Origin: Lolium rigidum
Lineage: Eukaryota > Streptophyta > Magnoliopsida > Poales > Poaceae
DNA length: 64,000 bases
Direction: 5' to 3'
Assembly: GCF_022539505.1 (NCBI RefSeq)
Contig: NC_061508.1
Coordinates: forward strand, 61,513,754-61,577,753
Both the position numbers and the translations under genes were made by a program. The notes beneath the pieces were generated by a model, which worked only from the letters and a program-made list of their open reading frames with translations, ran no database searches and had not been told where the DNA came from. This document shows positions 21,162-33,430 of the stretch, piece by piece (position 1 is the stretch's first letter; the number at the start of each line of letters is the position of its first letter).

Positions 21162-22754
21162 TGATGGCGTGTATTTCACACGTTCGTTGGGCAACCCCAA
21201 GAGGAAGGTATGATGAGCACAGCAGCAAGTTTTCCCTCAGAAAGAAACCAAGGTTTATCGAACCAGGAGGAGCCAAGAAGCACGTTGAAGGTTGATGGCG
21301 GCGGGATGTAGTGCGGCGCAACACCGGAGATTCCGGCGCCAACGTGGAACCTGCACAACACAACCAAAGTACTTTGCCCCAACGAAACAGGTGAGGTTGT
21401 CAATCTCACCGGCTTGCTGTAACAAAGGATTAACCGTATTGTGTGGAAGATGATTGTTTGCAGAGAAAAAAGTAAAAACAAGTATTGCAGTAGATTGTAT
21501 TTCAGTAAAGAGAATTGGACCGGGGTCCACAGTTCACTAGAGGTGTCTCTCCCATAAGACGAACAACATGTTGGGTGAACAAATTACAGTTGGGCAATTG
21601 ACAAATAAAGAGAGCATGACAATGCACATACATATCATGATGAGTATAGTGAGATTTAATTGGGCATTACGACAAAGTACATAGACCGCCATCCAACCGC
21701 ATCTATGCCTAAAAAGTCCACCTTCGAGGTTATCATCCGAACCCCTCCAGTATTAAGTTGCAAGCAACAGACAATTGCATTAAGTATGGTGCGTAATGTA
21801 ATCAACAACTACATCCTTAGACATAGCATCAATGTTTTATCCCTAGTGGCAACAAGCACAACACAACCTTAGAACTTTCCGTCACTCGTCCCAGGTGTCA
21901 ATGCGAGCATGAACCCACTATCGAGCATAAGTACTCCCTCTTGGAGTTAAAAGCATCTACTTGGCCGGAGCATCTACTAGTAACGGAGAGCATGCAAGAT
22001 CATAAATAACACATAAGCATAACTTCGATAATCAACATAACAAGTATTCTCTATTCATCGGATCCCAACAAACGCAACATATAGAATTACATATAGATGA
22101 TCTTGATCATGATAGGCAGCTCACAAGATCCGACAATGATAGCACAATGGGGAGAAGACAACCATCTAGCTACTGCTATGGACCCATAGTCCAGGGGTAG
22201 ACTACTCACTCATCACTCCGGAGGCGACCATGGCGGTGTAGAGTCCTCCGGAGATGATTCCCCTCTCCGGCAGGGTGCCGGAGGCGATCTCCTGGATCCC
22301 CCGAGATGGGATCGGCGGCGACGGCGTCTCGCAAGGTTTTCCGTATCGTGGCTCTCGGTACCGGAAGTTTCGTCACGGAGGCTTTAAGTAGGCGGAAGGG
22401 CAAGTCGAGAGGGGGCACAGGGGCCCCGGATGACGGGCGGCGCGGCCAAGGGGGCCGCGCCACCCTAGGGTTTGGCTCCCCGCGGCCCCACTTCCTTTCG
22501 TCTTCGGACTTCCGGAAGCTTCGTGAGAAAATAGGCCTCCGGGCTTTTATTTCGTCCAATTCCGAGAATATTTCTTTACTAGGATTTCTGAAACCAAAAA
22601 CAGCGAAAACAAAGAATCGGCACTTCGGCATCTTGTTAATAGGTTAGTTCCGGAAAATGCACGAATATGACATAAAGTGTGCATAAAACATGTAGATAAC
22701 ATCAATAATGTGGCATGGAACACAAGAAATTATCGATACGTTGGAGACGTATCA
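21162..22754 (-). repeat. 3' LTR of the Athila-like element
   Basis: 1593 bp and nearly identical to 26240-27840. It includes a GC-rich segment near 22400-22500. Open frames inside it recur in both LTRs and are not separate genes. Confidence 0.93.
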
Positions 22755-22770
22755 GCATCCCCAAGCTTAG
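22755..22770 (-). other. Polypurine tract of the Athila-like element
   Basis: CTAAGCTTGGGGATGC on the - strand abuts the 3' LTR. The same 16-mer recurs at 24650-24665 and 24709-24724 inside the element. Confidence 0.75.
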
Positions 22771-25358
22771 TTCCGCTCGTCCCGAGCAGGTAAAACGATA
22801 ACAAAGATAATTTCGGAGTGACATGCCATCATAAACTTGATCATACTATTTGTAAAGCATATGTAGTGAATGCAGCGATCAAAACAATGTGTATGACATG
22901 AGTAAACAAGTGAATCATAAAGCAAAGACTTTTCATGAATAGCACTTCAAGACAAGCATCAATAAGTCTTGCATAAGAGTTAACTCATAAAGCAATAATT
23001 CAAAGTAAAGGTATTGAAGCAACACAAAAGAAGATTAAGTTTCAGCGGTTGCTTTCAACTTGTAACATGTATATCTCATGGATATTGTCAACATAGAGTA
23101 ATATAATAAGTGCAATAAGCAAGTATGTAGGAATCAATGCACAGTTCACACAAGTGTTTGCTTCTTGAGGTGGAGATAAATAGGTGAACTGACTCAACAT
23201 TGAAAGTAAAAGAATGGTCCTCATAGAGGAAAAGCATCGATTGCTATATTTGTGCTAGAGCTTTGATTTTGAAAACATGAAACAATTTTGTCAACGGTAG
23301 TAATAAAGCATATGCATCATGTAAATTATATCTTATAAGTTGCAAGCCTCATGCATAGTGTACTAATAGTGCCCGCACCTTGTCCTAATTAGCTTGGACT
23401 ACCTGGATTATCACCGCAATACATATGCTTTAACCAAGTTTCACAAAGGGGTACCTCTATGCCGCTCGTACAAAGGTCTAAGGAGAAAGCTCGCATTTGG
23501 ATTTCTCGCTTTTGATTATTCTCAACTTAGACATCCATACCGGGACAACATAGACAACGAGATAATGGACTCCTCTTTTAATGCTTTAAGCATTTGACAA
23601 CAATTAATTCTTTTCTCATTAGAGATTTGAGGATATTTGTCCAAAACTGAAACTTCCACCATGGATCATGGCTTTAGTTAGCGGCCCAATGTTCTTCTCT
23701 CACAATATGCATGCTCAAACCATTCAACTCAGTGTAGATCGCCCTTACTTCCGACAAGACGAACATGCATAGCAACTCACATGAAATTCAACAATGAGTT
23801 GATGGCGTTCCCCGATAAACATGGTTATCGCACAACAAGCAACTTAATAAGAGATAAAGTGCATAATTACATATTCAATACCACAATAGTTTTTAAGCTA
23901 TTTGTCCCATGAGCTATATATTGCAAAGGTGAATGATGGAATTTTAAAGGTAGCACTCAAGCAATTTACTTTGGAATGGCGGGAAAATACCATGTAGTAT
24001 AGGTAGGTATGGTGGACACAAATGGCATAGTGGTTGGCTCAAGTATTTTGGATGCATGAGAAGTATTCCCTCTCGATACAAGGTTTAGGCTAGCAAGGCT
24101 ATTTGAAACAAACACAAGGATGAACGGTACAGCAAAACTCACATAAAAGACATATTGTAAACATTATAAGACTCTACACCGTCTTCCTTGTTGTTCAAAC
24201 TCAATACTAGAAATTATCTAGACCTTAGAGAAACCAAATATGCAAACCAAATTTTAGCATGCTCTATGTGTTTCTTCATTAATGGGTGCAAAGCATATGA
24301 TGCAAGAGCTTAAACATGAGCACAACAATTGCCAAGTATCACATTACCCAAGACATTTATAGCAATTACTACATGTATCATTTTCCAATTCCAACCATAT
24401 AACAATTTAACGAAGGAGAAACTTCGCCATGAATACTATGAGTAGAAACCAAGGACATATTTGTCCATATGCTACATCGGAGCGTGTATCTCTCCCATAA
24501 AGTGAATGCTAGGATCCATTTTATTCAAACAAAACAAAAACAAAAACAAACCGACGCTCCAAGAAAAAGCACATAAGATGTGGCCGAATAAAAATATAGT
24601 TTCAGGGGAGGAACCCGATAATTTGTCGATGAAGAAGGGGATGCCTTGGGCATCCCCAAGCTTAGACGCTTGAGTCTTCTTGATATATGCAGGGGTGAAC
24701 CACCGGGTGCATCCCCAAGCTTAGAGCTTTCACTCTCCTTGATCATGTTGCATCATACTCCTCTCTTGATCCTTGAAAACTTCCTCCACACCAAACTCGA
24801 AACAACTCATTAGAGGGTTAGTGCACAATATAAATTGACATATTCAGAGGTGATACAATCATTCTTAACACTTCTGGACATTGCATAATGCTACTGGACA
24901 TTAGTGGATCAAAGAAATTCATCCAACATAGCGAAAGAGGCAATGCGAAATAAAAGGCAGAATCTGTCAAAACAGAACAGTTCGTATTGACGAATTTTAA
25001 AATGGCACCAGACTTGCTCAAATGAAAATTCTCAAATTGAATGAAAGTTGCGTACATATCTGAGGATCATGCACGTAAATTGGCATAATTTTCTGAGCTT
25101 CCTGCAGGGCAGTGGGCTCAGATTCGTGACAGCAAAGAAATCTGGAACTGCGCAGTAATCCAAATCTAGTACTTACTTTTCTATCAACGGCTTAACTTGG
25201 CACAACAAAACTTAAAACTAAGATAAGGAGAGGTTGCTACAGTAGTAAACAACTTCCAAGACGCAAAATAAAAACAAAGTACTGTAGGTAAAAACATGGG
25301 TTGTCTCCCATAAGCGCTTTTCTTTAACGCCTTTCAGCTAGGCGCAGTAAAGTGTGTA
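22771..25358 (-). other. Noncoding interior of the Athila-like element
   Basis: About 2.6 kb of AT-rich sequence without a long frame on either strand, where an autonomous element would carry pol. Two extra PPT-like 16-mers lie at 24650 and 24709. I see no domain remnants of RT or integrase. Confidence 0.7.
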
Positions 25359-26003
25359 TCAAGTATTATCAAAGGGTGGTACTTCTACAGCGGGGTGTGG
25401 GCTCTTCTCAACCAGGCATATTATATTAGATACATAAGTTTTAGCATCTCCCTTTTCATTAGTCTTAGGCGTGCTACTCTCATCAAACAAATTTTCAGGA
25501 ACAAGCCAAGCATAATTATTTTCTAGTGCATCATTCATAGCTAGGAGCTTGCATGGTATTGGTGCTTTGATCTCCCCACCATCATCAATATTATTAGTGT
25601 ATCTTATTCTATCCATATCCATCTTTTCAAGGAGACTAGCAAAATTAGTAGGAGAACCAAGCATATTAAATTTAGCAAAGACCTTTCTAGCTTCTCTTGC
25701 TAGACCACCAAATTCTCTAAGAAGGGTTTCTAAAACAAAATCTTTCTTTTCCCCCTCTTCCATATCACCAAGTGTGAAAAACATGTGTTGGATTATAGGA
25801 TTAAGATTAACAAATTTAGTTTCCAACAAGCGGACTAAATGCGCAGCAGCAATTTCATAAGTAGGCGCAAGGTCTACCAAGTGTCTATCTTCAAAATTTT
25901 CAATGGTACTAACATGGTTGAAGAATTCTTCTATGTTATTTCTCCCAACTATAGACCCACGTCCTACCGGTATGTTCTTTGTGGTAAAATTAAAAGGAAA
26001 CAT
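25359..26003 (-). CDS. Gag-like protein of the Athila-like element
   Basis: A 214-residue frame starting MFPFNFTTKNIPVGRGSIVG, placed about 200 bp inside the primer-binding site, the usual place for gag. It contains helical, charged segments (LLETKFVNLNPIIQHMFFTL, FGGLAREARKVFAKFN) and no transmembrane segment or signal peptide. There is no zinc knuckle. It is shorter than a full Athila gag (usually several hundred residues or more), so it is a reduced or diverged structural protein; similar frames are common in grass genomes but I cannot name a tested function. The start is the first ATG after the leader. Confidence 0.65.
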   Translation of the reverse strand: MFPFNFTTKNIPVGRGSIVGRNNIEEFFNHVSTIENFEDRHLVDLAPTYEIAAAHLVRLLETKFVNLNPIIQHMFFTLGDMEEGEKKDFVLETLLREFGGLAREARKVFAKFNMLGSPTNFASLLEKMDMDRIRYTNNIDDGGEIKAPIPCKLLAMNDALENNYAWLVPENLFDESSTPKTNEKGDAKTYVSNIICLVEKSPHPAVEVPPFDNT

Positions 26004-26208
26004 GATGAAATAAGTAAAGTAAATGCTAGTAACTAATTTTTTTGTGTTTTCGATATAGCAAACAAGACAGCAAATAAAGTAAAGCTAGCAACTAATTTTT
26101 TTGTGTTTTGATTTAGTGCAGCAAACAAAGTAGTAAATAAAACTAAGCAAGACAAAAACAAAGTAAAGAGATTGAGAAGTGGAGACTCCCCTTGCAGCGT
26201 GTCTTGAT

Positions 26209-26227
26209 CTCCCCGACAACGGCGCCG
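26209..26227 (-). other. Primer-binding site of the Athila-like element
   Basis: On - it reads GGCGCCGTTGTCGGGGA, one base from the tRNA-Asp complement typical of Athila elements, 12 bases inside the 5' LTR. Confidence 0.75.
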
Positions 26228-26239
26228 TGAAAATATGCT

Positions 26240-27840
26240 TGATGGCGTGTATTTCACACGTTCGTTGGGCAACCCCAAGAGGAAGGTATGATGAGCACAG
26301 CAGCAAGTTTTCCCTCGTAAAGAAACCAAGGTTTATCGAACCAGGAGGAGCCAAGAAGCACGTTGAAGGTTGATGGCGGCGGGATGTAGTGCGGCGCAAC
26401 ACCGGAGATTCCGGCGCCAACGTGGAACCTGCACAACACAACCAAAGTACTTTGCCCCAACGAAACGAGTGAGGTTGTCAATCTCACCGGCTTGCTCGTA
26501 ACAAAGGATTAACCGTATTGTGTGGAAGATGATTGTTTGCGGAGAAAACAAGTAAAAACAAGTATTGCAGTAGATTGTATTTCAAGTAAAGAGAATTGGA
26601 CCGGGGTCCACAGTTCACTAGAGGTGTCTCTCCCATAAGACGAACAAGCATGTTGGGTGAACAAATTACAGCTTGGGCAATTGACAAATAAAGAGAGCAT
26701 GACAATGCACATACATATCATGATGAGTATAGTGAGATTTAATTGGGCATTACGACAAAGTACATAGACCGCCATCCAACCGCATCTATGCCTAAAAAGT
26801 CCACCTTCAGAGTTATCATCCGAACCCCTCCAGTATTATTGCAAGCAACAGACAATTGCATTAAGTATGGTGCGTAATGTAATCAACAACTACATCCTTA
26901 GACATAGCATCAATGTTTTATCCCTAGTGGCAACAGAGACAACACAACCTTAGAACTTTACGTCACTCGTCCCGTGTGTCAATGCGAGCATGAACCCACT
27001 ATCGAGCATAAGTACTCCCTCTTGGAGTTAAAAGCATCTACTTGGCCGAGCATCTACTAGTAACGGAGAGCATGCAAGATCATAAATAACACATAAGCAT
27101 AACTTCGATAATCAACATAACAAGTATTCTCTATTCATCGGATCCCAACAAACGCAACATATAGAATTACATATAGATGATCTTGATCATGATAGGCAGC
27201 TCACAAGATCCGACAATGATAGCACAATGGGGAGAAGACAACCATCTAGCTACTCGCTATGGACCCATAGTCCAGGGGTAGACTACTCACTCATCACTCC
27301 GGAGGCGACCATGGCGGTGTAGAGTCCTCCGGGAGATGATTCCCCTCTCCGGCAGGGTGCCGGAGGCGATCTCCTGGATCCCCCGAGATGGGATCGGCGG
27401 CGACGGCGTCTCGCATAGGTTTTCCGTATCGTGGCTCTCGGTATCTGGAAGTTTCGTCACGGAGGCTTTAAGTAGGCGGAAGGGCAAGTCGAGAGGGGCA
27501 CAGGGGCCCCGGATGACGGGCGGCGCGGCCAGGGGGGGGCCGCGCCACCCTAGGGTTTGGCTCCCCTGCGGCCCCACTTCCTTTCGTCTTCGGACTTCTG
27601 GAAGCTTCGTGAGAAAATAGGCCTCTGGGCTTTTATTTCGTCCAATTCCGAGAATATTTCTTTACTAGGATTTCTGAAACCAAAAACAGCAGAAAACAGC
27701 AACCGGCACTTCGGCATCTTGTTAATAGGTTAGTTCCAGAAAATGCACGAATATGACATAAAGTGTGCATAAAACATGTAGATAACATCAATAATGTGGC
27801 ATGAAACACAAGAAATTATCGATACGTTGGAGACGTATCA
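26240..27840 (-). repeat. 5' LTR of the Athila-like element
   Basis: 1601 bp; ends match those of 21162-22754 and the CATCC duplication follows directly. Confidence 0.93.
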
Positions 27841-28400
27841 CATCCCTGCAAATCCCCGAATTAACAACATTTGCCCCACATCGGCCCAACCGTGCGCCGA
27901 CTCTGTTAACCCCCACAACCCGAGAGACCGAGACCCCCTGACCCCAAACCCTAGCTACTCGATCGATGTTATATATCCCAATCCCCCTCACCTGCTCCCC
28001 ACTGGCCACGGCCGCCGCCATGCATGCATATGGAGGTCGAGCCTGTCGAGGTCGTGGAAGAGCGACAACGACAGAACAACTGACACCCCATCGCCACACA
28101 TCTAGACAACCATGCATGCAACCTCCTCTCTTCAGATCCAGTCACAGGGCACATGTGGAGAGATAGGCCTTTGGCTTCTTCGAACCTCGGCGTGCTCCCC
28201 TCCCGGCCAAGCTGAGATGAGATAGCGCAACATGCATGGAGAAGGTGCAAGCCAAGCTCACGCCGGTTTGCCGCAGTTTGATGTGTCAGAGCTGGCACTG
28301 GGAATGGTGGAAGCGGTCCCGTCTACACACCGTCGATAGCTGACAAATTTGTGTAGTGTTTCTGTGTTCACACCTTCAAGGGTACCCATCACCGAGCGGG
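27841..28400 (+). other. Promoter-like flank with a tiny frame at 28019-28166
   Basis: Sequence flanking the retrotransposon has a TATA-like GTTATATATCCC at about 27968, a C-rich leader, and a good plant start context (GCCGCCGCC before ATG) at 28019. The frame from that ATG is only 48 residues (MHAYGGRACRGRGRATTTEQ start), rich in R, T and H, and no domain is recognised. It may be the decayed 5' end of a host gene or chance. Confidence 0.25.
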
Positions 28401-28744
28401 TCAATCTGGTGGAGTTAATTTAGGATCCACCGGCGGGTATGGAGGCGGGTGAGGTGGCATGGAGAGGTGGTGGAGGCGTGTATGGAGGTCGCAAACCCTC
28501 CTCCATACCTAGTGATGGGTGCCACCCGACCGGAGTGAGATGAGGTGTTGTTGTGAAGTGTATAATAAAGGGCTCCTTAATTCGGTTTCATATAATAGGA
28601 TAGGAAAATCATGCATGAATAGGAAAACTTAGAGACTTTTTTGATTTATTTGATTTGCTTAATTGTGTTGGATTTAGATCCTATAGGATTTTTTGTTACA
28701 TTCCTTTGATTCATATGATAGAAAAATCATAGGAATAATAAAAT
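28401..28744. other. No gene; small repeat remnant
   Basis: 28430-28510 carries GGCGGGTATGGAGGCGGG and CCTCCATACC segments, related to 7395-7590. From 28570 the sequence is AT-rich with repeated TCATAGGA / CCTATAGGA motifs typical of grass MITEs. Confidence 0.3.
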
Positions 28745-29176
28745 CATAGGATTGAGACTAAGTCATCTGGGCTAGTTGAATCCGATGGGAAGATGAGTTG
28801 TGTTTGATTGTGCCAAAGGATATTTTCCATGAGGGTAAGACCTAATGTATTATTCTATATGATTTTCATTACATGATTCCTATAGAACTAGTTCCTATAT
28901 ATAGGACATATTTTCCTAGCTAGGAATAAAATAACTAGTGTGTAGGAAAAATTCCCATATATAGGACCTAAACCCTACACGTACAGTTCCCGCTTACGAA
29001 TTATCCTATATTTGAATCAAAGAAGTGTTTTTTTTGATTCCATGGGAACATATCCTATATAGGAACCAAACTATAAGAATATAACATTAGGTCGTACCTC
29101 ATGGAAAAAAATATTTGCACAATCAAACAAAACTATCTTTCTATAGGATTTAACTAGTCATGGCATCCCAATCCTA
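28745..29176. mobile_element. Fold-back MITE with ~100-bp inverted arms
   Basis: The left arm (about 28745-28862) and right arm (about 29177-29077, read on the other strand) match: CATAGGATTGAG versus CTAGGATTGGGA, GCTAGTTGAATCC versus ACTAGTTAAATCC, GTTTGATTGTGC in both, then TTTTCCATGAGG and GACCTAATGT. The centre carries shorter TCCTATATATAGGA palindromes. No open frame. Target duplication and exact ends are unclear, so the superfamily is left open. Confidence 0.55.
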
Positions 29177-29440
29177 GACTGGCCTTTCCATTAGTGTTCA
29201 GAGTTTTGGATACGTTGGCTATGAAGCCTTTACACAGTAATAACAAACATGCACTTGCATGTTTTGTACTTTTCAATATCATGATTTCTAGCTAATTAAT
29301 TGATATTACAAGATGTACAAACACACATAATTAATACAAGCATTATTCCATAAAATATTAGGACTACACTCTTCGGTTATTCTCACATAGCATCAAACAT
29401 ATGGTTAGATTTGTCTCCGAACTCAAGGTCAATATGAGCA

Positions 29441-29452
29441 CACTATATAAGG
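29441..29452 (+). promoter_or_regulatory. TATA-like box
   Basis: CACTATATAAGG followed 30-50 bp downstream by GA-rich leader sequence. It is a good match to a plant TATA box, but the downstream transcript is unknown. Confidence 0.35.
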
Positions 29453-29465
29453 ACAGAACGCGGAA

Positions 29466-29505
29466 GAGAGAGCAACTGACTCTGCGTACTCAAAGAAGAA
29501 GAAGA

Positions 29506-29561
<56 letters not shown>

Positions 29562-29579
29562 AACTGACTCTGCGTACTC
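29466..29579. repeat. (GA)n tract between two 26-bp direct repeats
   Basis: A (GA)n run at 29508-29560 is bordered by identical 26-bp copies (29466-29491 and 29554-29579) containing GCAACTGACTCTGCGTACTC. The copies share a GAGAGA prefix, which suggests slippage or unequal exchange through the GA tract. Confidence 0.85.
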
Positions 29580-32090
29580 TTTACATTCCTCCCATAGATC
29601 TGGTGGGGCGCTCGTGTTGAGCGCATCCGTCCTCGGTGGGCGCGGCCGGCGCGCGGCTCCGCCTCTCTATCGTCTTCCACCAGGTCTCTTTGTTCGTGGC
29701 GCCGAGGGGAAGACATTGCCCGGAGAGGAGGTGTGACATCGGCGTGGACGGCGGCGCCTTCAGTGAACCGGCTGGACCGCACGACGTCTTCTGGTTGATA
29801 CAAAGGTATATCTCCTCTGATCCTCGAGCTACCAGCGCCGCCGCGCTATAGATCTAAGTTACTTTTTTAGGGAAATATCTAAGTTACTAGTAGAAGATAA
29901 TTAGGCTCTATACAGTACTGTACAACATCTTCCCCCTCTGCCTTGTGCTGTCTAAAGAGAGAGACAGTGATACATGTAGCTGACTAGCTGCCATCTTTTC
30001 ACTCTTCGTGTATGTAACTACGTATTTGTCCTATCTACGATGAGTTGCTGAACTCTGGAGAAGTTTTCCTATTTTGTACGGACTACTTAGTTTGTACGGA
30101 GTATCTACCTTGCCCTACTTAGTTTTCCTATTCTTCCTTCTATATGTAGGTTTGCATTGGACAGCAGACCATTATCTTCTCCAGCTCATCGCTATTGTGA
30201 TGCTTTGGTACACTGCCGAAAACGCTTTTTAGTTAAGAGTGGTTTGGGCAGTGTTACCGAAATGCCACATCTGGTGATGTTATTAGATTCCGGTGACACA
30301 GCACGAAAAAGCCAGACCTCCGCTTGGAAAGGGCAGTCAGTAGTATCCATAGTGGTAACCTGATGACTTATGCCATCGGTTTTGTTGATGAAGTGTTGGC
30401 GCTGTATTTAGGTTGGGGAACTCAGCTTTATGGAACTCACCTTGTTCGCATAACGTTATCCAAGACATATATGTTTTGGGTTAGGTAAGAGGGAGACAAT
30501 GTAGATCGATCTTTGTTCATTGCTTTTAATTTGAACCCATTTAAATTCATGTCCTATATTTTTTTGCAGTGAGCTTCTTCGAGGAAAGCGCTAGGGTTTA
30601 TGGTTTAGGGCTGATGACTTCCTAGCGCTTCTTACACGGTAAGAGATGGAAAGGATGGAGGTTGAGAAGGGAGAATTTTATATTTCTCTAACACCACCCA
30701 AAAAAGACACACCATGCAGGGTAAAGGTAGCTGATGGCAGTATTGGAGTGCCGACAGCGCCATTCTGTGTGAAATTTATCCTACAAACAAGCTAGTTGTC
30801 TGCTGTTTCTCCAAGTACGTTTGTCGTATCATCCTATCTAATTCTTAATGCGTTTATCATTATTTACGTATTTATATTTCTAATTACTCGTGAAATTTAT
30901 TGTGTCTTAATTAGGCTTTGTATGGCGTCCATATCAATGAAGTTAATGCATTATAGTCTCCACAGTCTTCTTGCTCGGAACGTCGGCGCCTGACCAAATA
31001 ATTTACTTTTTTGGTGGGGAACGATCGAGGGGACGGAGATTCCGGGGATGGATCTGGAGAGGAATATGAAGAAGACAGACTGTTATATTTCGGTGACACC
31101 GCCCAAAATATCGATTGCTTCGTTTTCAGCTTCTCAGCGCCCCTCCCACCCTATATAATCATCGATTGGAGATGCGGGGGGAACCATGAGAGGAAATGAA
31201 AAATCTTCAAAAAGAGGACTTTTTTTCCTAGAAAAAGCTGTAACCATCCTGACAATTCCCATTGTACTTTTAACCCGTTCACGAGAGACTTGTTTTACTG
31301 AGATATATACTATAATTTCTTATTTTTCTTTTTTTGTATTGCATGAAGGGATTTGTATGTAAAACAAGTGCATCCTAAATTATGAACAAAGTTAGTATTC
31401 AGTTGGTCAAACATTTGTCTATGTGAATATGCGAGGTGAAAATAAACTTTTTTTGGCAATTTCTTACTAGCTAAGTTGTTGTTCAACATGCTAGAGGTTG
31501 CTTTGTTTTATTACACCATTCTTGATAGGAATCATCTCTTGTGTAGAACGGCGTCTGTTAAATGGCGTGGTAGGTTGGGGACATTTATTTCATATTTGCG
31601 TGTGTGTATGTGTCTTTGACTGTTTCCTCACGGAGTACGTGAAATTTTAACATTGGAGCTCTCTAGAGAGAGTGGAGGTCACAATGTCGTAGGATAGGAC
31701 CATATGTCTGCCACACCGGCCTTTTTGCTTAGGGCCTGCGTGTATATGTACTTATGTACAAAAGGAACTGAGGAACGGCATCTAATTGTGCCTACTTTTA
31801 TTGACCACCCGTACGATCTAGATCCAACACCTGCATGTGGGTGTGGCCGGTTTACTATGAAACCAGCTAGCACATAACCTTTTTATTTACGATGAATAGT
31901 CGGAGTTCTGCTTTTCTTCTTCTTATATCTTATTGAACTAAAGAATGGAACTAACCATTTCGTTATATGAGTTCAATCCAATGGGTTGCAGTGAAGGGAT
32001 TCAAGGTGTCCACTCTTTAGCAAAGTCTTACAAATCTTTCGTGGACCTTTTTGATCCAAACCGACTAAATGAAATCAATGGGACTACTTT
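29580..32090. other. Diverged exon-like and intergenic DNA, no named gene
   Basis: A GC-rich patch at 29600-29850 downstream of a TATA-like site could be a first exon. Exon-like islands follow at about 30150-30360, 30640-30790 and 31010-31190. Two of these share a short segment (TTATATTTC...ACACC(A/G)CCCAAAA at about 30673 and 31080), so they may be related copies. No frame gives a protein I recognise. Confidence 0.3.
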
Positions 32091-32095
32091 AAAGG

Positions 32096-32362
32096 CATTT
32101 GTTTGGTGGCAACTACACACATGAAAGCATTGAATTGGCGCAATTTTCACATGATTTTTCCCAAGTGCTCATACGTAATAGTTTTTTTACTGTAATTTGT
32201 TTCCAAGTGCATATTTATTTTTACCAGTCAAGATTTACTGTCATTTATCAAAATGTGGATCGTCCGTGTGCATTTGTTTGGTGGCAACTACACATGAAAG
32301 CATTGAAATTCGCACAATTCTCACATGATTTTTTTTTCAAGTGCTCAGACGTAATAGTTTTT
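32096..32362. repeat. Direct duplication of ~92 bp
   Basis: 32096-32187 and 32271-32362 share CATTTGTTTGGTGGCAACTA, CATGAAAGCATTGAA, TTCTCACATGATTT-like and AAGTGCTCA-ACGTAATAGTTTTT segments at about 88% by eye, with about 80 bp of unrelated DNA between them. Confidence 0.7.
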
Positions 32363-33430
32363 CTTCTTCTGTGCGTGGTTGTTTTATTTAGATCGTGCAA
32401 CGATCTTTTGGTACATGCCCATTTGTAGCCCAAGTTTAGGTCGCTGACGTGCAAGGACCCACCTATCAGAACTGGGGGCCCTTGTGTGTCTGAAATGTCC
32501 CAAAAGTTGGCGCCCATTTTGGGAAATTTGAAGCGATTGAAATGTCCCTTCTGACCATGAATCTGGCGAAACCTGTTATGACAACAAGGGTATTCTAGTA
32601 TTGTTACCCAATTTCAGGATAACCCACACACACAGCTGCACGCCTGCAGCCAGTCGAGCCTTACCCCGAGCTACTTTTCCCCAATCGGATGAACCCTAGA
32701 TCTGGCTCCGCCTCTCTGGCTAGATCCACCACCCCCACCCCCCATCTTCCACGCCGTTGCCGCGCTACAGTCACACGTGTGCCGTCCATCCTCCCTGGCC
32801 ACATAGACAACGTCTCGCCCAAATCGTCTGCCACGCCGCGTCCGCCTGCCGGTGCAGTTCAAGCGCTATTCCGCAAGCATACCGTCTTCGTTGCGCTAGT
32901 AATAATGCAGACCAACGGTCCTGCATTGGGTATACTATTGTACAAGCCGAGTTATTTCTGTATTCTCTATATGCACATGATTGTTTGGTCGATTTTCCAT
33001 GGACTAGCTGACGGGGTTTCAACTGCCTGCTCGTATAGAAGTTGCGAGAAGTTATATTAGTTAGTTGTTCTAGCTGGTTTCGTATCTGCCTACGTGTAGG
33101 TTGATGTAGTTTGTTACATTTGGCTGGATTATGTACGAGGAGCGTCGTCTCTTTCTGCTGTTATGAGTAGAGGCATTCCCTCCTGCTGTATATGCTAGAG
33201 TCATCGCTCCAACCAATCTTTTTAATTTAGCCCTTTCTGTATTGTGCAAACTATTGAGTTTATAATGGGGATACCTATCAGCTTCTTTCTCTGAAAGAAC
33301 TAGCATGTGGGTGTCCCTTGATTTCACTGGTTCCTAGTTTGTGGTTCCGACACCAGTGTATTTTTTTTGATTTCATTTTTTTGTCCATCACTCACACCAG
33401 CACGCACACATCCTACATAATTAATACATT
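32363..33430. other. No supportable gene
   Basis: A C-rich stretch at 32640-32880 gives an open + frame of about 120 residues from 32689 (MNPRSGSASLARSTTPTPHL) and overlapping frames on both strands. No domain is recognised and the N-terminal half is low complexity, so this is not called as a gene. The rest is AT-rich. Confidence 0.3.

Larger units (their letters stand above)
21162..27840 (-). mobile_element. Non-autonomous Athila-like LTR retrotransposon
   Basis: A 6.7-kb element read on -. LTRs at 26240-27840 (5') and 21162-22754 (3') begin TGATACGTCTCCAACG and end ACGCCATCA on that strand. The target duplication is CATCC (21157-21161 and 27841-27845). Next to the 5' LTR is a primer site GGCGCCGTTGTCGGGGA, close to the tRNA-Asp complement used by Athila. 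Before the 3' LTR is the purine tract AGCTTGGGGATGC. The interior is only 3.5 kb with one gag-like frame and no protease, RT or integrase, so it must rely on a partner. LTR identity is about 98% by eye, with single-base indels prominent. Confidence 0.9.

Noticed and set aside
20729..21363. Cysteine- and valine-rich open frames across 20.7-21.4 kb
   Set aside because: Products of the (CA)n repeat running into the Athila-like LTR, not cysteine-rich proteins.
22206..22647. Open frames near the GC-rich part of the Athila-like LTR
   Set aside because: They recur in the other LTR at 27287-27620 in altered form and belong to the LTR.
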